Both the position numbers and the translations under genes were made by a program. This document shows, one piece after another, positions 25,792 to 35,186 of a stretch of 64,000 bases of DNA. The notes under the pieces were generated by a model. That model made no database searches, was not told the origin of the DNA, and saw only the letters and a list, made by a program, of their open reading frames with translations. Source of the DNA: Pseudomonas sp. A-RE-19 (GTDB lineage Bacteria; Pseudomonadota; Gammaproteobacteria; Pseudomonadales; Pseudomonadaceae); assembly GCF_019956555.1 (NCBI RefSeq), contig NZ_JAHBDQ010000071.1, forward strand, positions 151,621 through 215,620, in the 5' to 3' direction. Every line of letters starts with the position of its first letter. Position 1 is the first letter of the stretch.

Positions 25792-26796
25792 ATGTTGGCA
25801 CCCAAGCGTCTACTGACCGCACTGGCCCTGACCCTGATTGGCAGTACTGCCGCCCAGGCCGCCGACGAGGTAGTGGTTTACTCCTCGCGTATCGATGAGC
25901 TGATCAAACCGGTCTTCGATGCCTACACCCGGAAAACCGGCGTGCAGGTGAAGTTCATCACCGACAAGGAAGCGCCGCTGATGCAGCGGATCAAGGCCGA
26001 GGGTGAAAACGCCACCGCCGACCTGCTGCTGACCGTCGATGCCGGCAACCTCTGGCAGGCCGAGCAGATGGGCATCCTCCAGTCGTTCACTTCCAAGGTG
26101 ATCGACGCCAATATCCCATTGCAATACCGCGCTTCTTCCCATGCCTGGACCGGCCTGAGCCTGCGGGCGCGGACCATCGCCTACTCCACCGACCGGGTGA
26201 AACCCGGTGAGCTGAGCACCTACGAGGCGCTGGCCGATAAACAGTGGGAAGGCCGCCTGTGCCTGCGCACGGCGAAGAAGGTCTACAACCAGTCCCTGAC
26301 CGCCACCATGATCGAAGTCCATGGCGCCGAGAAAACCGAGAAGATCCTCAAGGGCTGGGTCAATAACCTGTCCACCGACGTGTTCTCCGACGATATCGCC
26401 GTGCTGGAGGCCATCAGTGCCGGTCAGTGCGATGTCGGCATCGTCAACACTTACTACTATGGCCGTCTGCACAAACAGAAGCCGGACCTGCCGGTGAAAC
26501 TGTTCTGGCCGAATCAGGGCGACCGTGGCGTGCACGTCAACCTGTCGGGCATCGGCCTGACCAAGCACGCGCCGCACCCGGAAGCCGCCAAGGCGCTGGT
26601 GGAGTGGATGACCACGCCTGAAGCGCAGAAAATCTTCGCTGACGTGAACCAGGAATTCCCGGCCAACCCTGCCGTTCAGCCTTCAGCTGAAGTCGCGAGT
26701 TGGGGCAAGTTTGTGGCCGACACCTTGCCGGTGGAAATCGCCGGCAAGCGTCAGGCTGAAGCGATTCGGATGATGGATCGGGTTGGCTGGAACTGA
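25792..26796 (+). CDS. hitA: Ferric-iron ABC transporter substrate-binding protein
   Basis: A 334-residue periplasmic iron-binding protein. Signal peptide residues 1-23 end in AQA, and the mature chain opens with DEVVVYSSRIDELIKPVF. A tyrosine pair typical for Fe(III) binding in the FbpA family is seen in NTYYYGRLH. The context, an FbpB-type permease next, supports ferric uptake. There is no ATPase gene here, so the FbpC partner must be elsewhere. The gene name follows the P. aeruginosa equivalent; function by homology. Confidence 0.85.
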   Translation: MLAPKRLLTALALTLIGSTAAQAADEVVVYSSRIDELIKPVFDAYTRKTGVQVKFITDKEAPLMQRIKAEGENATADLLLTVDAGNLWQAEQMGILQSFTSKVIDANIPLQYRASSHAWTGLSLRARTIAYSTDRVKPGELSTYEALADKQWEGRLCLRTAKKVYNQSLTATMIEVHGAEKTEKILKGWVNNLSTDVFSDDIAVLEAISAGQCDVGIVNTYYYGRLHKQKPDLPVKLFWPNQGDRGVHVNLSGIGLTKHAPHPEAAKALVEWMTTPEAQKIFADVNQEFPANPAVQPSAEVASWGKFVADTLPVEIAGKRQAEAIRMMDRVGWN

Positions 26797-26819
26797 GTTT
26801 GCTGTTTTAAAGATCAAAG

Positions 26820-26889
26820 GATCGCAGCCTGCGGCAGCTCCAGCATTGGGATGGTGTACACCCGATAGGAGCTGCCGCAGGCTGCGATC
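26820..26889. repeat. REP-type inverted repeat (GATCGCAGCC family)
   Basis: GATCGCAGCCTGCGGCAGCT and its complement, each continuing through CC/GG, flank a 26-base spacer between hitA and the permease gene. TTTTT follows the right arm, so it could also work as a partial terminator or an RNA stabiliser for hitA. Confidence 0.85.
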
Positions 26890-26937
26890 TTTTTGCGGTT
26901 TGCATACACTTCGCTGATTCACCTCGAGAGCTTTTCC

Positions 26938-28554
26938 TTGGCCCACCCTGCCCAACGCCGCTGGTATCCCCTGGTCTTTGCCATTGCCGCGCTGGTCCTG
27001 CTGCCCCTGAGCGTTCTGTTTCTCTCCTGGCAAACCATCGACCAGCAGATCTGGTCCCACCTGTGGGACACCCAGATGCCACGGCTGCTGGGCAATACCC
27101 TCACGCTGGTACTCGGCGTCGGTTTCGGCGTAACGCTGCTGGGTGTAAGCCTGGCCTGGCTCACCAGCCTCTGCGAGTTCCCCGGACGGCGTTGGCTGGA
27201 CTGGGCGCTGATGCTGCCCTTTGCGATCCCGGCTTACGTGCTGGCATTCGTGTTCGTCGGCCTGCTGGATTTCGCCGGCCCCGTGCAAACCTTGCTGCGC
27301 GAATGGTTCGGCAGCGGTTTGAGGCTGCCGCGAGTGCGCTCCACCGGCGGTGTGATTCTGGTGCTGGTGCTGGTTTTCTATCCCTACGTTTACCTGTTGG
27401 CGCGTACTGCATTCCTGGCTCAGGGCAAAGGCTTGATGGAAGCCGCGCGAGTCCTTGGGCAATCCCCGTGGCAGGCCTTCTGGCGAGTGGCGTTGCCCAT
27501 GGCTCGTCCGGCCATTGGCGCGGGGGTGGCATTGGCGCTGATGGAAACCCTGGCGGATTTCGGGGCGGTGTCGGTGTTCAACTTCGATACGTTTACCACC
27601 GCCATCTACAAAACCTGGTACGGCTTCTTCAGCCTCTCCACCGCCACGCAACTGGCCAGCCTGCTGCTGTTGGTGGTGATGGTCGTGCTGTATAGCGAGC
27701 GTCGGGCCCGGGGAGCCAACCGGGCGAGCAACGAGCGGCCACGAGTCAAGGCGCTGTATCACCTGCGTGGGGTCAAGGCGCTGGCGGCCATGAGCTGGTG
27801 TGGCTTGGTGTTTGCCTGCGCCTTCGTCATTCCCGTGCTGCAACTGGTGGTGTGGTTCTGGCAACGCGGGCGTTTCGATCTGGATGAGCGTTATACCGGT
27901 TTGATTGTGCATACCCTGTACCTGGGCGGCATGGCAGCGTTAATCACCGTCAGTGTTGCTCTGGTGCTGGCCTTTGCCCGTCGATTGGCGCCGACACGGG
28001 CAATCCGTTCCGGCATCAGTCTGGCCAACCTTGGCTATGCCTTGCCGGGCTCGGTGCTGGCGGTGTCGATCATGCTGGCGTTCAGTTACCTGGATCGCGA
28101 ACTGGTGATCCCGCTGTCGGGCTGGCTTGGCGGCGCGGGTAAACCGTTGCTGCTGGGCAGTCTGTCGGCGTTGTTGCTGGCCTATCTGGTGCGTTTCATT
28201 GCCGTGGCCTATGGGCCGCTTGAAAGCAGCCTGGCGCGAATACGGCCATCTTTGCCCGAAGCAGCACGCAGCCTTGGCGTCAGTGGGCCGCGACTGTTTT
28301 TCAAGGTGTATCTGCCGCTGCTGTTGCCGGGCACGTTGAGCGCGGCATTGCTGGTGTTCGTCGACGTGCTCAAGGAAATGCCCGCGACCCTGCTGATGCG
28401 CCCGTTCGGCTGGGACACGCTGGCGGTGCGGATCTTTGAAATGACCAGCGAAGGCGAGTGGGCGAGGGCCTCGTTGCCGGCATTGACGCTGGTGTTGGTC
28501 GGGCTGTTACCGGTCATCGGATTGATCCGAAGGTCGGCGCATCGAAACACCTAG
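26938..28554 (+). CDS. hitB: Ferric-iron ABC transporter permease (FbpB-like)
   Basis: A 538-residue inner-membrane protein formed of two repeated permease halves, about twelve membrane segments in all. Each half has an EAA loop (GLMEAARVLGQSPWQAFWRVALP and SLPEAARSLGVSGPRLFFKVYLP regions) that docks to an ATPase. I take TTG at 26938 as start because GAGAG precedes it and the protein then begins (M)AHPAQRRWYP, as in relatives. It would carry iron handed over by HitA. A REP sequence separates the two genes, which may reduce its expression. Confidence 0.88.
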   Translation: MAHPAQRRWYPLVFAIAALVLLPLSVLFLSWQTIDQQIWSHLWDTQMPRLLGNTLTLVLGVGFGVTLLGVSLAWLTSLCEFPGRRWLDWALMLPFAIPAYVLAFVFVGLLDFAGPVQTLLREWFGSGLRLPRVRSTGGVILVLVLVFYPYVYLLARTAFLAQGKGLMEAARVLGQSPWQAFWRVALPMARPAIGAGVALALMETLADFGAVSVFNFDTFTTAIYKTWYGFFSLSTATQLASLLLLVVMVVLYSERRARGANRASNERPRVKALYHLRGVKALAAMSWCGLVFACAFVIPVLQLVVWFWQRGRFDLDERYTGLIVHTLYLGGMAALITVSVALVLAFARRLAPTRAIRSGISLANLGYALPGSVLAVSIMLAFSYLDRELVIPLSGWLGGAGKPLLLGSLSALLLAYLVRFIAVAYGPLESSLARIRPSLPEAARSLGVSGPRLFFKVYLPLLLPGTLSAALLVFVDVLKEMPATLLMRPFGWDTLAVRIFEMTSEGEWARASLPALTLVLVGLLPVIGLIRRSAHRNT

Positions 28555-28711
28555 GTGTCAGTCCTACACCTTGCGGCTACAATGCGCGGCATTCGGTGCG
28601 GTCCGTCCTTCAGACCGGGTCGCTGAAATCGGCTGAAAGCCTTTTATTTCAAGGTATTTCACCCCGTGCAGCGCCTGCCCGCACCTTCGCCACGCCCGGA
28701 AGGAGAAACCC

Positions 28712-29794
28712 ATGGGACAGCGTACGCCTCTGTATGACCTTCATCTCGCCCTCGGCGCGAAGATGGTCGATTTTGGCGGTTGGGATATGCCTCTGCATTA
28801 CGGCTCGCAGGTCGAGGAACACCATCAGGTGCGCCGCGATTGCGGGGTTTTCGATGTATCCCACATGACCGTGATCGATGTTGACGGCCCCCAGGCCAAG
28901 GCCTGGCTTCAGTATTTACTGGCCAATGACGTCGAACGTCTGCATAGCCCCGGCCGTGCCTTGTACAGCGCCATGCTCAACGAGCACGGCGGCATCGTCG
29001 ACGACATGATCGTCTACCGCCTCGAGGATGGTTATCGCCTGGTGGTCAACGCCTCCACCCGCAATCAGGACCTGGCCTGGATGCAGGCTCATCTCGGCGA
29101 CTTCGAGGTGCGGCTCAACGAGCGCTCCGAACTGGCGATGCTGGCCATTCAAGGGCCTCACGCCCGGCACAAGATTGCCGAGCTGGTGACCCAGTCTCGT
29201 GGCGCATTGATCCAGCGGCTCAAATATTTCGAAGGTCAGACCGACGGTGACTGGTTCATCGCGCGCACCGGTTATACCGGTGAGGATGGTCTGGAAATCG
29301 TGCTGCCGGCCGATCAGGCGCCGGGGTTCTTCAACGATCTGGTGGGCGCGGGCATTTCCCCGATCGGTCTCGGCGCGCGGGATACCTTGCGAGTCGAAGC
29401 CGGCATGAACCTCTACGGTCAGGACATTCATCAAGAGGTTTCACCGCTGGCCTCCAACATGGCCTGGAGCATTGCCTGGGAACCGGCCACCCGCCAGTTC
29501 ATCGGTCGCAGCGCCCTGGAAGCGGAAAAAGCCAGCGGCGTGCAGCACAAACTGGTCGGCCTGGTCCTTGAAGAGCGTGGAGTTTTGCGTGCGCATCAGG
29601 TGGTTCGCATCGCCGATGTTGGCGAAGGGGAGATCACCAGTGGTAGTTTCTCTCCTACGCTTAGCAAGTCGATTGCGCTGGCGCGCGTGCCGGTGGCCAC
29701 CGCCGACCGCGCTGAAGTGGAAATCCGTGGCAAGTGGTACCCGGTTCGAGTGGTCAAACCGACCTTCGTACGCCATGGCAAAACCTTGATCTAA
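28712..29794 (+). CDS. gcvT: Glycine cleavage system T protein
   Basis: A 360-residue aminomethyltransferase that moves the methylene unit from the H-protein lipoyl arm to tetrahydrofolate and releases ammonia. Typical stretches are LHLALGAKMVDFGGWDMPLHY (opening), CGVFDVSHMTVIDVDG, NEHGGIVDDMIVYRL with the catalytic Asp, and the folate-side FIARTGYTGEDGLEI. GGAAGGAG precedes the ATG. It is first of gcvT-gcvH, with gcvP about 1.4 kb further on. Confidence 0.96.
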   Translation: MGQRTPLYDLHLALGAKMVDFGGWDMPLHYGSQVEEHHQVRRDCGVFDVSHMTVIDVDGPQAKAWLQYLLANDVERLHSPGRALYSAMLNEHGGIVDDMIVYRLEDGYRLVVNASTRNQDLAWMQAHLGDFEVRLNERSELAMLAIQGPHARHKIAELVTQSRGALIQRLKYFEGQTDGDWFIARTGYTGEDGLEIVLPADQAPGFFNDLVGAGISPIGLGARDTLRVEAGMNLYGQDIHQEVSPLASNMAWSIAWEPATRQFIGRSALEAEKASGVQHKLVGLVLEERGVLRAHQVVRIADVGEGEITSGSFSPTLSKSIALARVPVATADRAEVEIRGKWYPVRVVKPTFVRHGKTLI

Positions 29795-29843
29795 CTTTTT
29801 CTGGCGGGAATGACCGCTGACATTTTTCTTGAGGACACAGAAC

Positions 29844-30227
29844 ATGAGCGAAATCCCTGTCGACCTGCGTTTTGCCGAAAGTCACGAATGGGCCCGCCTG
29901 GACCATGATGGCGGCGTGAAAGTGGGTATCTCAGACCATGCTCAGGAAGCCTTGGGTGACGTAGTGTTCGTCGAGCTGCCGGAAATCGGCAAAGTGTTCA
30001 AGGCTGGTGAGGCTGCGGGTGTGGTGGAGTCGGTCAAGGCCGCGTCGGATATCTACTCGCCAGTCTCTGGTACCGTCATTGCCATCAACGAAGAGTTGGC
30101 CAACAGCCCGGAACTGGTCAACAGCGCGCCTTATGACAGCTGGTTCTTCAAACTCGAGCCAAGCGATACCTCCGAGCTGGACAAGCTGCTCGACCCGGCG
30201 GCCTACAAGGCTGCTATCGGCGAGTAA
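29844..30227 (+). CDS. gcvH: Glycine cleavage system H protein
   Basis: A 127-residue carrier whose lipoyl lysine is K65 in ESVKAASDIY. It shuttles the aminomethyl group from P to T and then to the lipoamide dehydrogenase. The family opening RFAESHEWARLD and the end YDSWFFKLEPSD are present. The ATG at 29844 has GAGG 10-13 bases before it. A REP element follows its stop. Confidence 0.96.
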   Translation: MSEIPVDLRFAESHEWARLDHDGGVKVGISDHAQEALGDVVFVELPEIGKVFKAGEAAGVVESVKAASDIYSPVSGTVIAINEELANSPELVNSAPYDSWFFKLEPSDTSELDKLLDPAAYKAAIGE

Positions 30228-30237
30228 TGCTCGCCCC

Positions 30238-30320
30238 GTAGGAGCTGCCGCAGGCTGCGATCTTTTGATCTTGTTTTTTTAAATCAAAGTCAAAAGATCG
30301 CAGCCTTCGGCAGCTCCTAC
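30238..30320. repeat. REP-type inverted repeat (GATCGCAGCC family)
   Basis: Arms of about 30 bases, starting GTAGGAGCTGCCGCAGGCTG on the left and mirrored on the right with one change (CTTCGG for CTGCGG). It lies between the convergent ends of gcvH and the aminotransferase gene. Confidence 0.9.
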
Positions 30321-30330
30321 AAAGGCAGAG

Positions 30331-31470
30331 TCAAGGCCGCAAGACCGCTTTGACCGCCGCCACCGAACGCTCGACATCGGCCTTGCTCATGGCTGTAAAC
30401 ATCGGCAGCGAGACGATCAGTCGTCCGACCCGTTCGGCTACCGGGAACATGCCTTCCTTGAACCCGCGTTCGCGGTAAAGACTCAGCAGGTGGATCGGCG
30501 GGTAGTGATAGCCGATACCAACCCCCAGTGCCTGCATCTGCTCCATGAAAGCAGCCCGTGCCGGTTGGCCATCCTGGCGCTCAGGCAGCACCAGTTGGAA
30601 CAAATGCCAATTGCTGTTCGCGAAATCCGCCGGTGGCAGTTGAGCCCCGTATTGCGCTTCGAAGTCCTCGCCAAAACAGGCGAAATAATGTTTGGCCAGC
30701 TCACGACGATGAGCGGTGATGGCCTCGATGTGGGCAAATTGTCCCAGGCCAATGGCCGCCGCGACATCGGTCATGTTGAACTTGCCGCCCAGCACGTCAA
30801 CGTCCAGCCCATCGAAACCGCTGCGGGTGACGCCCTGCAAGCGGTACTTTTCCGCCAGCCGCGCTTCCTCGTCATTGTTCAGTACCAGGCACCCGCCTTC
30901 CGAGCAGGTGATGTTCTTGTTCGCCTGGAAACTGAAGGACACGAAATCGCCCGTCGCACCGATGCGTTGTCCATTCCAGCTCGAACCCAATGCTTGGGCA
31001 GCGTCTTCCACCACTCGCAAACCGTGCTTTTTGGCAATCGCATAAAGGTGCGTCATGTCTACGGGCAGTCCCGCGAGAAACACCGGGATGATGGCTTTGG
31101 TGCGCGGGGCAATCGCAGCTTCAAGCTGAGCCAGGTCGATATTGCGGGTGACCGGGTCGATGTCGGCAAACACCGGTGTAGCGCCAACCTCCAGAATCAC
31201 GTTGGCGGTGGCTACCCAGGAAATCGGCGTGGTGATCACTTCATCGCCCGGTCCGACTCCGGCAATACGCAGTGCGATTTCCATGGTGCAGGTGCCGGAA
31301 TTGAACGTGCGCACCGGGCGCCCGCCAAAGTATTCCGAGAGTTGCGCCTCAAAAGCCTGAACCTTGGGGCCGCTGGTAATCCAGCCCGAGCGCAGCACAT
31401 CGCCGACAGCGGCAATCGTGGCTTCATCGATGGTGGGTTTGGAGAAGGGCAGGAAAGACAGTTGGCTCAT
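30331..31470 (-). CDS. DegT/DnrJ/EryC1-family PLP aminotransferase
   Basis: A 379-residue PLP enzyme of the sugar aminotransferase family, related to ArnB. It begins FLPFSKPTIDEATIAAV, has the substrate loop RSGWITSGPKV, the PLP-ring Asp156 in VVEDAAQALGSSW, and Lys185 in SFQANKNITCSEGG as the Schiff-base lysine. Such enzymes aminate a nucleotide-linked keto sugar for surface polysaccharides. No sugar nucleotide genes are close, and it runs against the gcv genes, so the substrate is open. The ATG at 31470 gives the usual start; the ribosome site is weak. Confidence 0.85.
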   Translation of the reverse strand: MSQLSFLPFSKPTIDEATIAAVGDVLRSGWITSGPKVQAFEAQLSEYFGGRPVRTFNSGTCTMEIALRIAGVGPGDEVITTPISWVATANVILEVGATPVFADIDPVTRNIDLAQLEAAIAPRTKAIIPVFLAGLPVDMTHLYAIAKKHGLRVVEDAAQALGSSWNGQRIGATGDFVSFSFQANKNITCSEGGCLVLNNDEEARLAEKYRLQGVTRSGFDGLDVDVLGGKFNMTDVAAAIGLGQFAHIEAITAHRRELAKHYFACFGEDFEAQYGAQLPPADFANSNWHLFQLVLPERQDGQPARAAFMEQMQALGVGIGYHYPPIHLLSLYRERGFKEGMFPVAERVGRLIVSLPMFTAMSKADVERSVAAVKAVLRP

Positions 31471-31623
31471 AAATGTAGACATCCGATCAGCGAACGTTTG
31501 TAGGCGCCGAGGATGATGATATGGATTGACCAATAGCGCCACGCCATCCGTGCGGGTATCGACTGCTATGCTGGTTTGACCGAGTTGCATCGACGCTGAG
31601 CGCCAGCAAAGAGAGAGCCCGTC

Positions 31624-34497
31624 ATGTCCCAGTTGCCGTCCTTGAGTCAGTTACGCGACCCCAATGCCTTCCTGCGCCGCCACCTGGGCCCCGATGCCGC
31701 CGAGCAACAGGCGATGCTCGACAGCCTCGGTCTTGGCAGCAGGGTCGAGTTGATCGAGCAGACGGTGCCGCCGGGAATTCGCCTCAACCGACCGCTGGAC
31801 CTGCCGCCCGCCCTTGATGAAGAAGCCGCCCTGGCCAAACTGCGAGGCTACGCCGAGCAGAACCAGGTCTGGACCAGCCTGATCGGCATGGGATACCACG
31901 GCACGCTCACACCGGCCGTCATCTTGCGTAACGTGCTGGAAAACCCTGGTTGGTACACCGCCTACACGCCCTATCAGCCGGAGATTGCCCAAGGGCGACT
32001 CGAAGCGTTGTTGAATTTTCAACAACTGACCATCGACCTGACCGGCCTGGAACTGGCCAACGCCTCGTTGCTGGATGAGGCCACGGCGGCAGCCGAGGCC
32101 ATGGCACTGGCCAAGCGGGTCGCCAAATCCAGAAGCAATCTTTTTTTCGTCGATGAGAGTTGCCACCCTCAGACCATTTCCGTGGTGCAGACCCGGGCCG
32201 AAGGGTTCGGTTTCGAGCTGATCATCGATGCTGTGGATAACTTGAAGCAGCACCAAGTGTTCGGCGCGCTGCTGCAATATCCCAATACCCATGGCGAAAT
32301 TCATGATTTGCGTCCATTGATCGATCATTTGCATGCCCAGCAAGCCCTGGCCTGTGTGGCGACCGATCTGCTGAGCCTGCTGTTGCTGACCCCGCCGGGT
32401 GAGTTGGGCGCCGACGTGGTGTTCGGTTCGTCCCAGCGCTTTGGTGTGCCGATGGGCTACGGCGGTCCCCACGCGGCGTTTTTTGCCAGTCGCGACGAAT
32501 ACAAGCGAGCCATTCCCGGGCGGATCATCGGCGTGTCGAAAGATGCTCGCGGCAACGTCGCCCTGCGCATGGCTCTGCAAACCCGCGAGCAACATATCCG
32601 CAGGGAGAAGGCTAACTCGAACATCTGCACCGCCCAGGTGCTGCTGGCCAATATCGCCAGTTTCTATGCGGTCTACCATGGCCCGGAAGGGCTCAAACGG
32701 ATTGCCCAACGCGTCCATCGGCTGACCTGCATCCTCGCTGCCGGCCTGGAACGCCACGGCATTACACGGCTGAACCGACACTTCTTCGACACCCTGACCC
32801 TGGAGGTCGGTGGCACTCAGACCGCGATCATCGACAGTGCCCAGGCAGCACGGATCAACTTGCGCATTCTCGGCCGTGGGCGGTTGGGCCTGAGCCTGGA
32901 TGAAACCTGTGACGAAAGCACCGTGGCGAAACTGTTCGATGTGTTTCTCGGTGCCGATCATGGGCTCAACGTCGACGAACTGGACGCTGAAACCCTGGAG
33001 TCCGGCATTCCTGCCGGATTGCAGCGCAGTACGCCGTATCTGCGTCATCCCGTGTTCAGCGCTCATCACAGCGAAACCGAAATGCTGCGCTATCTCAAGC
33101 AGCTGGAAAACAAAGACCTGGCGCTCAATCAATCGATGATCCCGCTGGGCTCCTGCACCATGAAACTCAATGCCACCAGCGAGATGATCCCGATCACCTG
33201 GCCGCAGTTCGCCAACCTGCACCCGTTCGTGCCGAAAGAACAGGCGGCAGGTTATTCGTTGATGATCGAGGAGCTGGAGCGCTGGCTCTGCGCGATCACC
33301 GGTTTCGATGCGATCTGCATGCAGCCCAACTCGGGCGCTCAGGGCGAGTACGCCGGGTTGCTGGCGATTCGCAAATATCACGAGAGCCGCCATCAGGGCG
33401 CGCGGGATATCTGCCTGATCCCGTCCTCGGCCCACGGGACCAACCCGGCTTCGGCGCAAATGGCCGGGATGCGGGTGGTGATCGTCGAGTGCGACGAGGC
33501 AGGTAATGTCGATCTGGAAGACCTGAAAGAAAAGGCCATAGAGGCGGGGGACAAACTCGCCTGCCTGATGGCGACGTATCCTTCGACCCATGGGGTCTAT
33601 GAGGAAGGCATCAGCGAGATCTGTGAAGTTATCCACCGCCATGGCGGTCAGGTGTACATGGATGGCGCCAACCTCAACGCGCAGGTTGGATTGGCGCGAC
33701 CGGCAGACATCGGTGCCGACGTGTCGCACATGAACCTGCACAAAACCTTCTGCATTCCCCATGGCGGTGGCGGACCGGGGATGGGCCCGATTGGCGTCCG
33801 GGCGCACCTGGCGCCGTTCGTCGCCAATCACCCGGTGGTGCCAATCGAAGGCCCGTTGCCGGAGAACGGCGCGGTGAGCGCGGCCCCTTGGGGCAGTGCA
33901 AGCATTTTGCCCATCAGCTGGATGTACATCGCCATGATGGGGCCGCAATTGGCGGATGCGAGTGAGGTGGCGATCCTCGCCGCGAATTACCTGGCGCGGC
34001 ATTTGTCCGGGGCGTTCCCGGTGCTCTACACCGGGCGCAACGAGCGAGTGGCCCACGAATGCATCCTCGACTTGCGACCGCTCAAGGCGCAAACCGGCAT
34101 CAGTGAAGAGGACGTTGCCAAGCGGCTGATGGATTATGGCTTTCATGCGCCGACCATGTCGTTCCCGGTGCCGGGGACCTTGATGGTCGAACCGACCGAG
34201 AGCGAGTCGAAGGCGGAGCTGGACCGTTTTATCGGTGCGATGCTGAGCATTCGCGCGGAAATCACCGAAGTGCAGAACGGCAATTGGTCGGCTGAGGACA
34301 ACCCGCTGAAACGCTCACCGCATACCTTGGCTGACATCACTGGCGTTTGGGAGCGGCCGTACAGCATCGAACAGGCCGTCACGCCGGATGCTCACACCAA
34401 GGCTCACAAATACTGGCCGGTGGTGAACCGGGTGGACAATGTCTACGGTGACCGGAATCTGTTTTGTGCATGTGTGCCGGTGGATGATTACCGCTGA
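31624..34497 (+). CDS. gcvP: Glycine dehydrogenase (decarboxylating), P protein
   Basis: A 957-residue PLP enzyme, full length for a single-chain P protein. It decarboxylates glycine and loads the aminomethyl group onto GcvH. The PLP lysine is K707 in NLHKTFCIPHGGGGPGMGP, and the conserved SAHGTNPASAQMAGM lies before it. The N-terminal half is the non-catalytic duplicate that includes SSQRFGVPMGYGGPHAAFF. It is separated from gcvTH by the opposing aminotransferase gene, so it needs its own promoter in 31471-31623. Confidence 0.97.
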   Translation: MSQLPSLSQLRDPNAFLRRHLGPDAAEQQAMLDSLGLGSRVELIEQTVPPGIRLNRPLDLPPALDEEAALAKLRGYAEQNQVWTSLIGMGYHGTLTPAVILRNVLENPGWYTAYTPYQPEIAQGRLEALLNFQQLTIDLTGLELANASLLDEATAAAEAMALAKRVAKSRSNLFFVDESCHPQTISVVQTRAEGFGFELIIDAVDNLKQHQVFGALLQYPNTHGEIHDLRPLIDHLHAQQALACVATDLLSLLLLTPPGELGADVVFGSSQRFGVPMGYGGPHAAFFASRDEYKRAIPGRIIGVSKDARGNVALRMALQTREQHIRREKANSNICTAQVLLANIASFYAVYHGPEGLKRIAQRVHRLTCILAAGLERHGITRLNRHFFDTLTLEVGGTQTAIIDSAQAARINLRILGRGRLGLSLDETCDESTVAKLFDVFLGADHGLNVDELDAETLESGIPAGLQRSTPYLRHPVFSAHHSETEMLRYLKQLENKDLALNQSMIPLGSCTMKLNATSEMIPITWPQFANLHPFVPKEQAAGYSLMIEELERWLCAITGFDAICMQPNSGAQGEYAGLLAIRKYHESRHQGARDICLIPSSAHGTNPASAQMAGMRVVIVECDEAGNVDLEDLKEKAIEAGDKLACLMATYPSTHGVYEEGISEICEVIHRHGGQVYMDGANLNAQVGLARPADIGADVSHMNLHKTFCIPHGGGGPGMGPIGVRAHLAPFVANHPVVPIEGPLPENGAVSAAPWGSASILPISWMYIAMMGPQLADASEVAILAANYLARHLSGAFPVLYTGRNERVAHECILDLRPLKAQTGISEEDVAKRLMDYGFHAPTMSFPVPGTLMVEPTESESKAELDRFIGAMLSIRAEITEVQNGNWSAEDNPLKRSPHTLADITGVWERPYSIEQAVTPDAHTKAHKYWPVVNRVDNVYGDRNLFCACVPVDDYR

Positions 34498-34519
34498 AGT
34501 ACGGAACACACTAACCCAA

Positions 34520-34609
34520 TGTGGGAGCGAGCCTGCTCGCGATAGCGGTTCAACATTCACCATCGATGTCGACTGAAACACCGCTTTCGCGAGCAGGCTC
34601 GCTCCCACA
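34520..34609. repeat. REP-type inverted repeat (GTGGGAGCGAGCC family)
   Basis: TGTGGGAGCGAGCCTGCTCG with its continuation through GATAGCGGT, and the matching right arm from ACCGC to CCCACA, flank a 30-base spacer. It lies between the convergent gcvP and DUF2388 genes. Confidence 0.9.
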
Positions 34610-34625
34610 ATGAATTGCATCAAGC

Positions 34626-34656
34626 AAAAAAATGCCGCTCATGGGAGCGGCATTTT
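34626..34656 (-). terminator. Terminator after the DUF2388 gene
   Basis: AATGCCGCTC and GAGCGGCATT form a 10-bp stem with a short loop; on the minus strand a run of T follows. Confidence 0.8.
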
Positions 34657-34671
34657 GTTGAGCAGCGAACC

Positions 34672-34992
34672 TTATTCCGAAGCGACCGCATTCTTCGCCA
34701 GGATTGCGTTCGCCAGTTCCATGTCCGTGGCTTGCAGGCCAGGGTTGTCGGCGCGGACTTTCTGCATCGCAGCTTCCAGGTAGGGGCCGCGAATGGCGCC
34801 GTCACTGGCGACAAAGCTGCCGGCGTCGTCCTGGGCGGCGACGACCAGCTTGTGATCCCTTGAGGTCAGGTAGGACGTACCGGTGGTGGCACCGGAAGTA
34901 AGGACGTTACGCAAAAAGCTGTCATCAGCCATCGCCGAACCGACTTGAAGGGACAACACGGCGAAGGTAGCGACAGCAAGTTTGAGACGCAT
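34672..34992 (-). CDS. DUF2388 small exported protein
   Basis: A 106-residue protein with a signal peptide (MRLKLAVATFAVLSLQVGSA, cut near residue 22). The mature part has FLRNVLTSGATTGTSYLTS, VVAAQDDAGSFVASDG and GPYLEAAMQKVR, which are marks of DUF2388, a family common in several copies in Pseudomonas. It is likely periplasmic; its function is unknown. The ATG at 34992 has GGAG before it. A strong terminator follows and no operon partner is seen. Confidence 0.8.
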   Translation of the reverse strand: MRLKLAVATFAVLSLQVGSAMADDSFLRNVLTSGATTGTSYLTSRDHKLVVAAQDDAGSFVASDGAIRGPYLEAAMQKVRADNPGLQATDMELANAILAKNAVASE

Positions 34993-35061
34993 AAAAGGTG
35001 ACTCCACTGGGTTTTAACTGCGGCGTTGGATTGCCAACTACCCAATCGAGTTCCGTGACGT

Positions 35062-35134
35062 CCGCAGGCTGCGATCTTTTGATTTTCGCTTTTAAAAACA
35101 AGATCAAAAGATCGCAGCCTGCGGCAGCTCCTAC
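35062..35134. repeat. REP-type inverted repeat (GATCGCAGCC family)
   Basis: CCGCAGGCTGCGATCTTTTG and its complement enclose an AT-rich loop, with a one-sided extension CAGCTCCTAC. It lies in the gap between the promoter side of the DUF2388 gene and the 3' end of the GspE-like gene. Confidence 0.85.
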
Positions 35135-35186
35135 GGGGAATACAGGCTTTGCAGCTGCTACAACAAGGCGTGTATCGGCATGAAGC

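Noticed and set aside
28555..28711. Glycine riboswitch before gcvT
   Set aside because: The gap is only 157 bases and I could not find the conserved glycine-aptamer cores or tandem arrangement.
31651..34146. 831-codon open frame on the minus strand across gcvP
   Set aside because: Antisense shadow of the complete gcvP gene; no ribosome site or family motifs.
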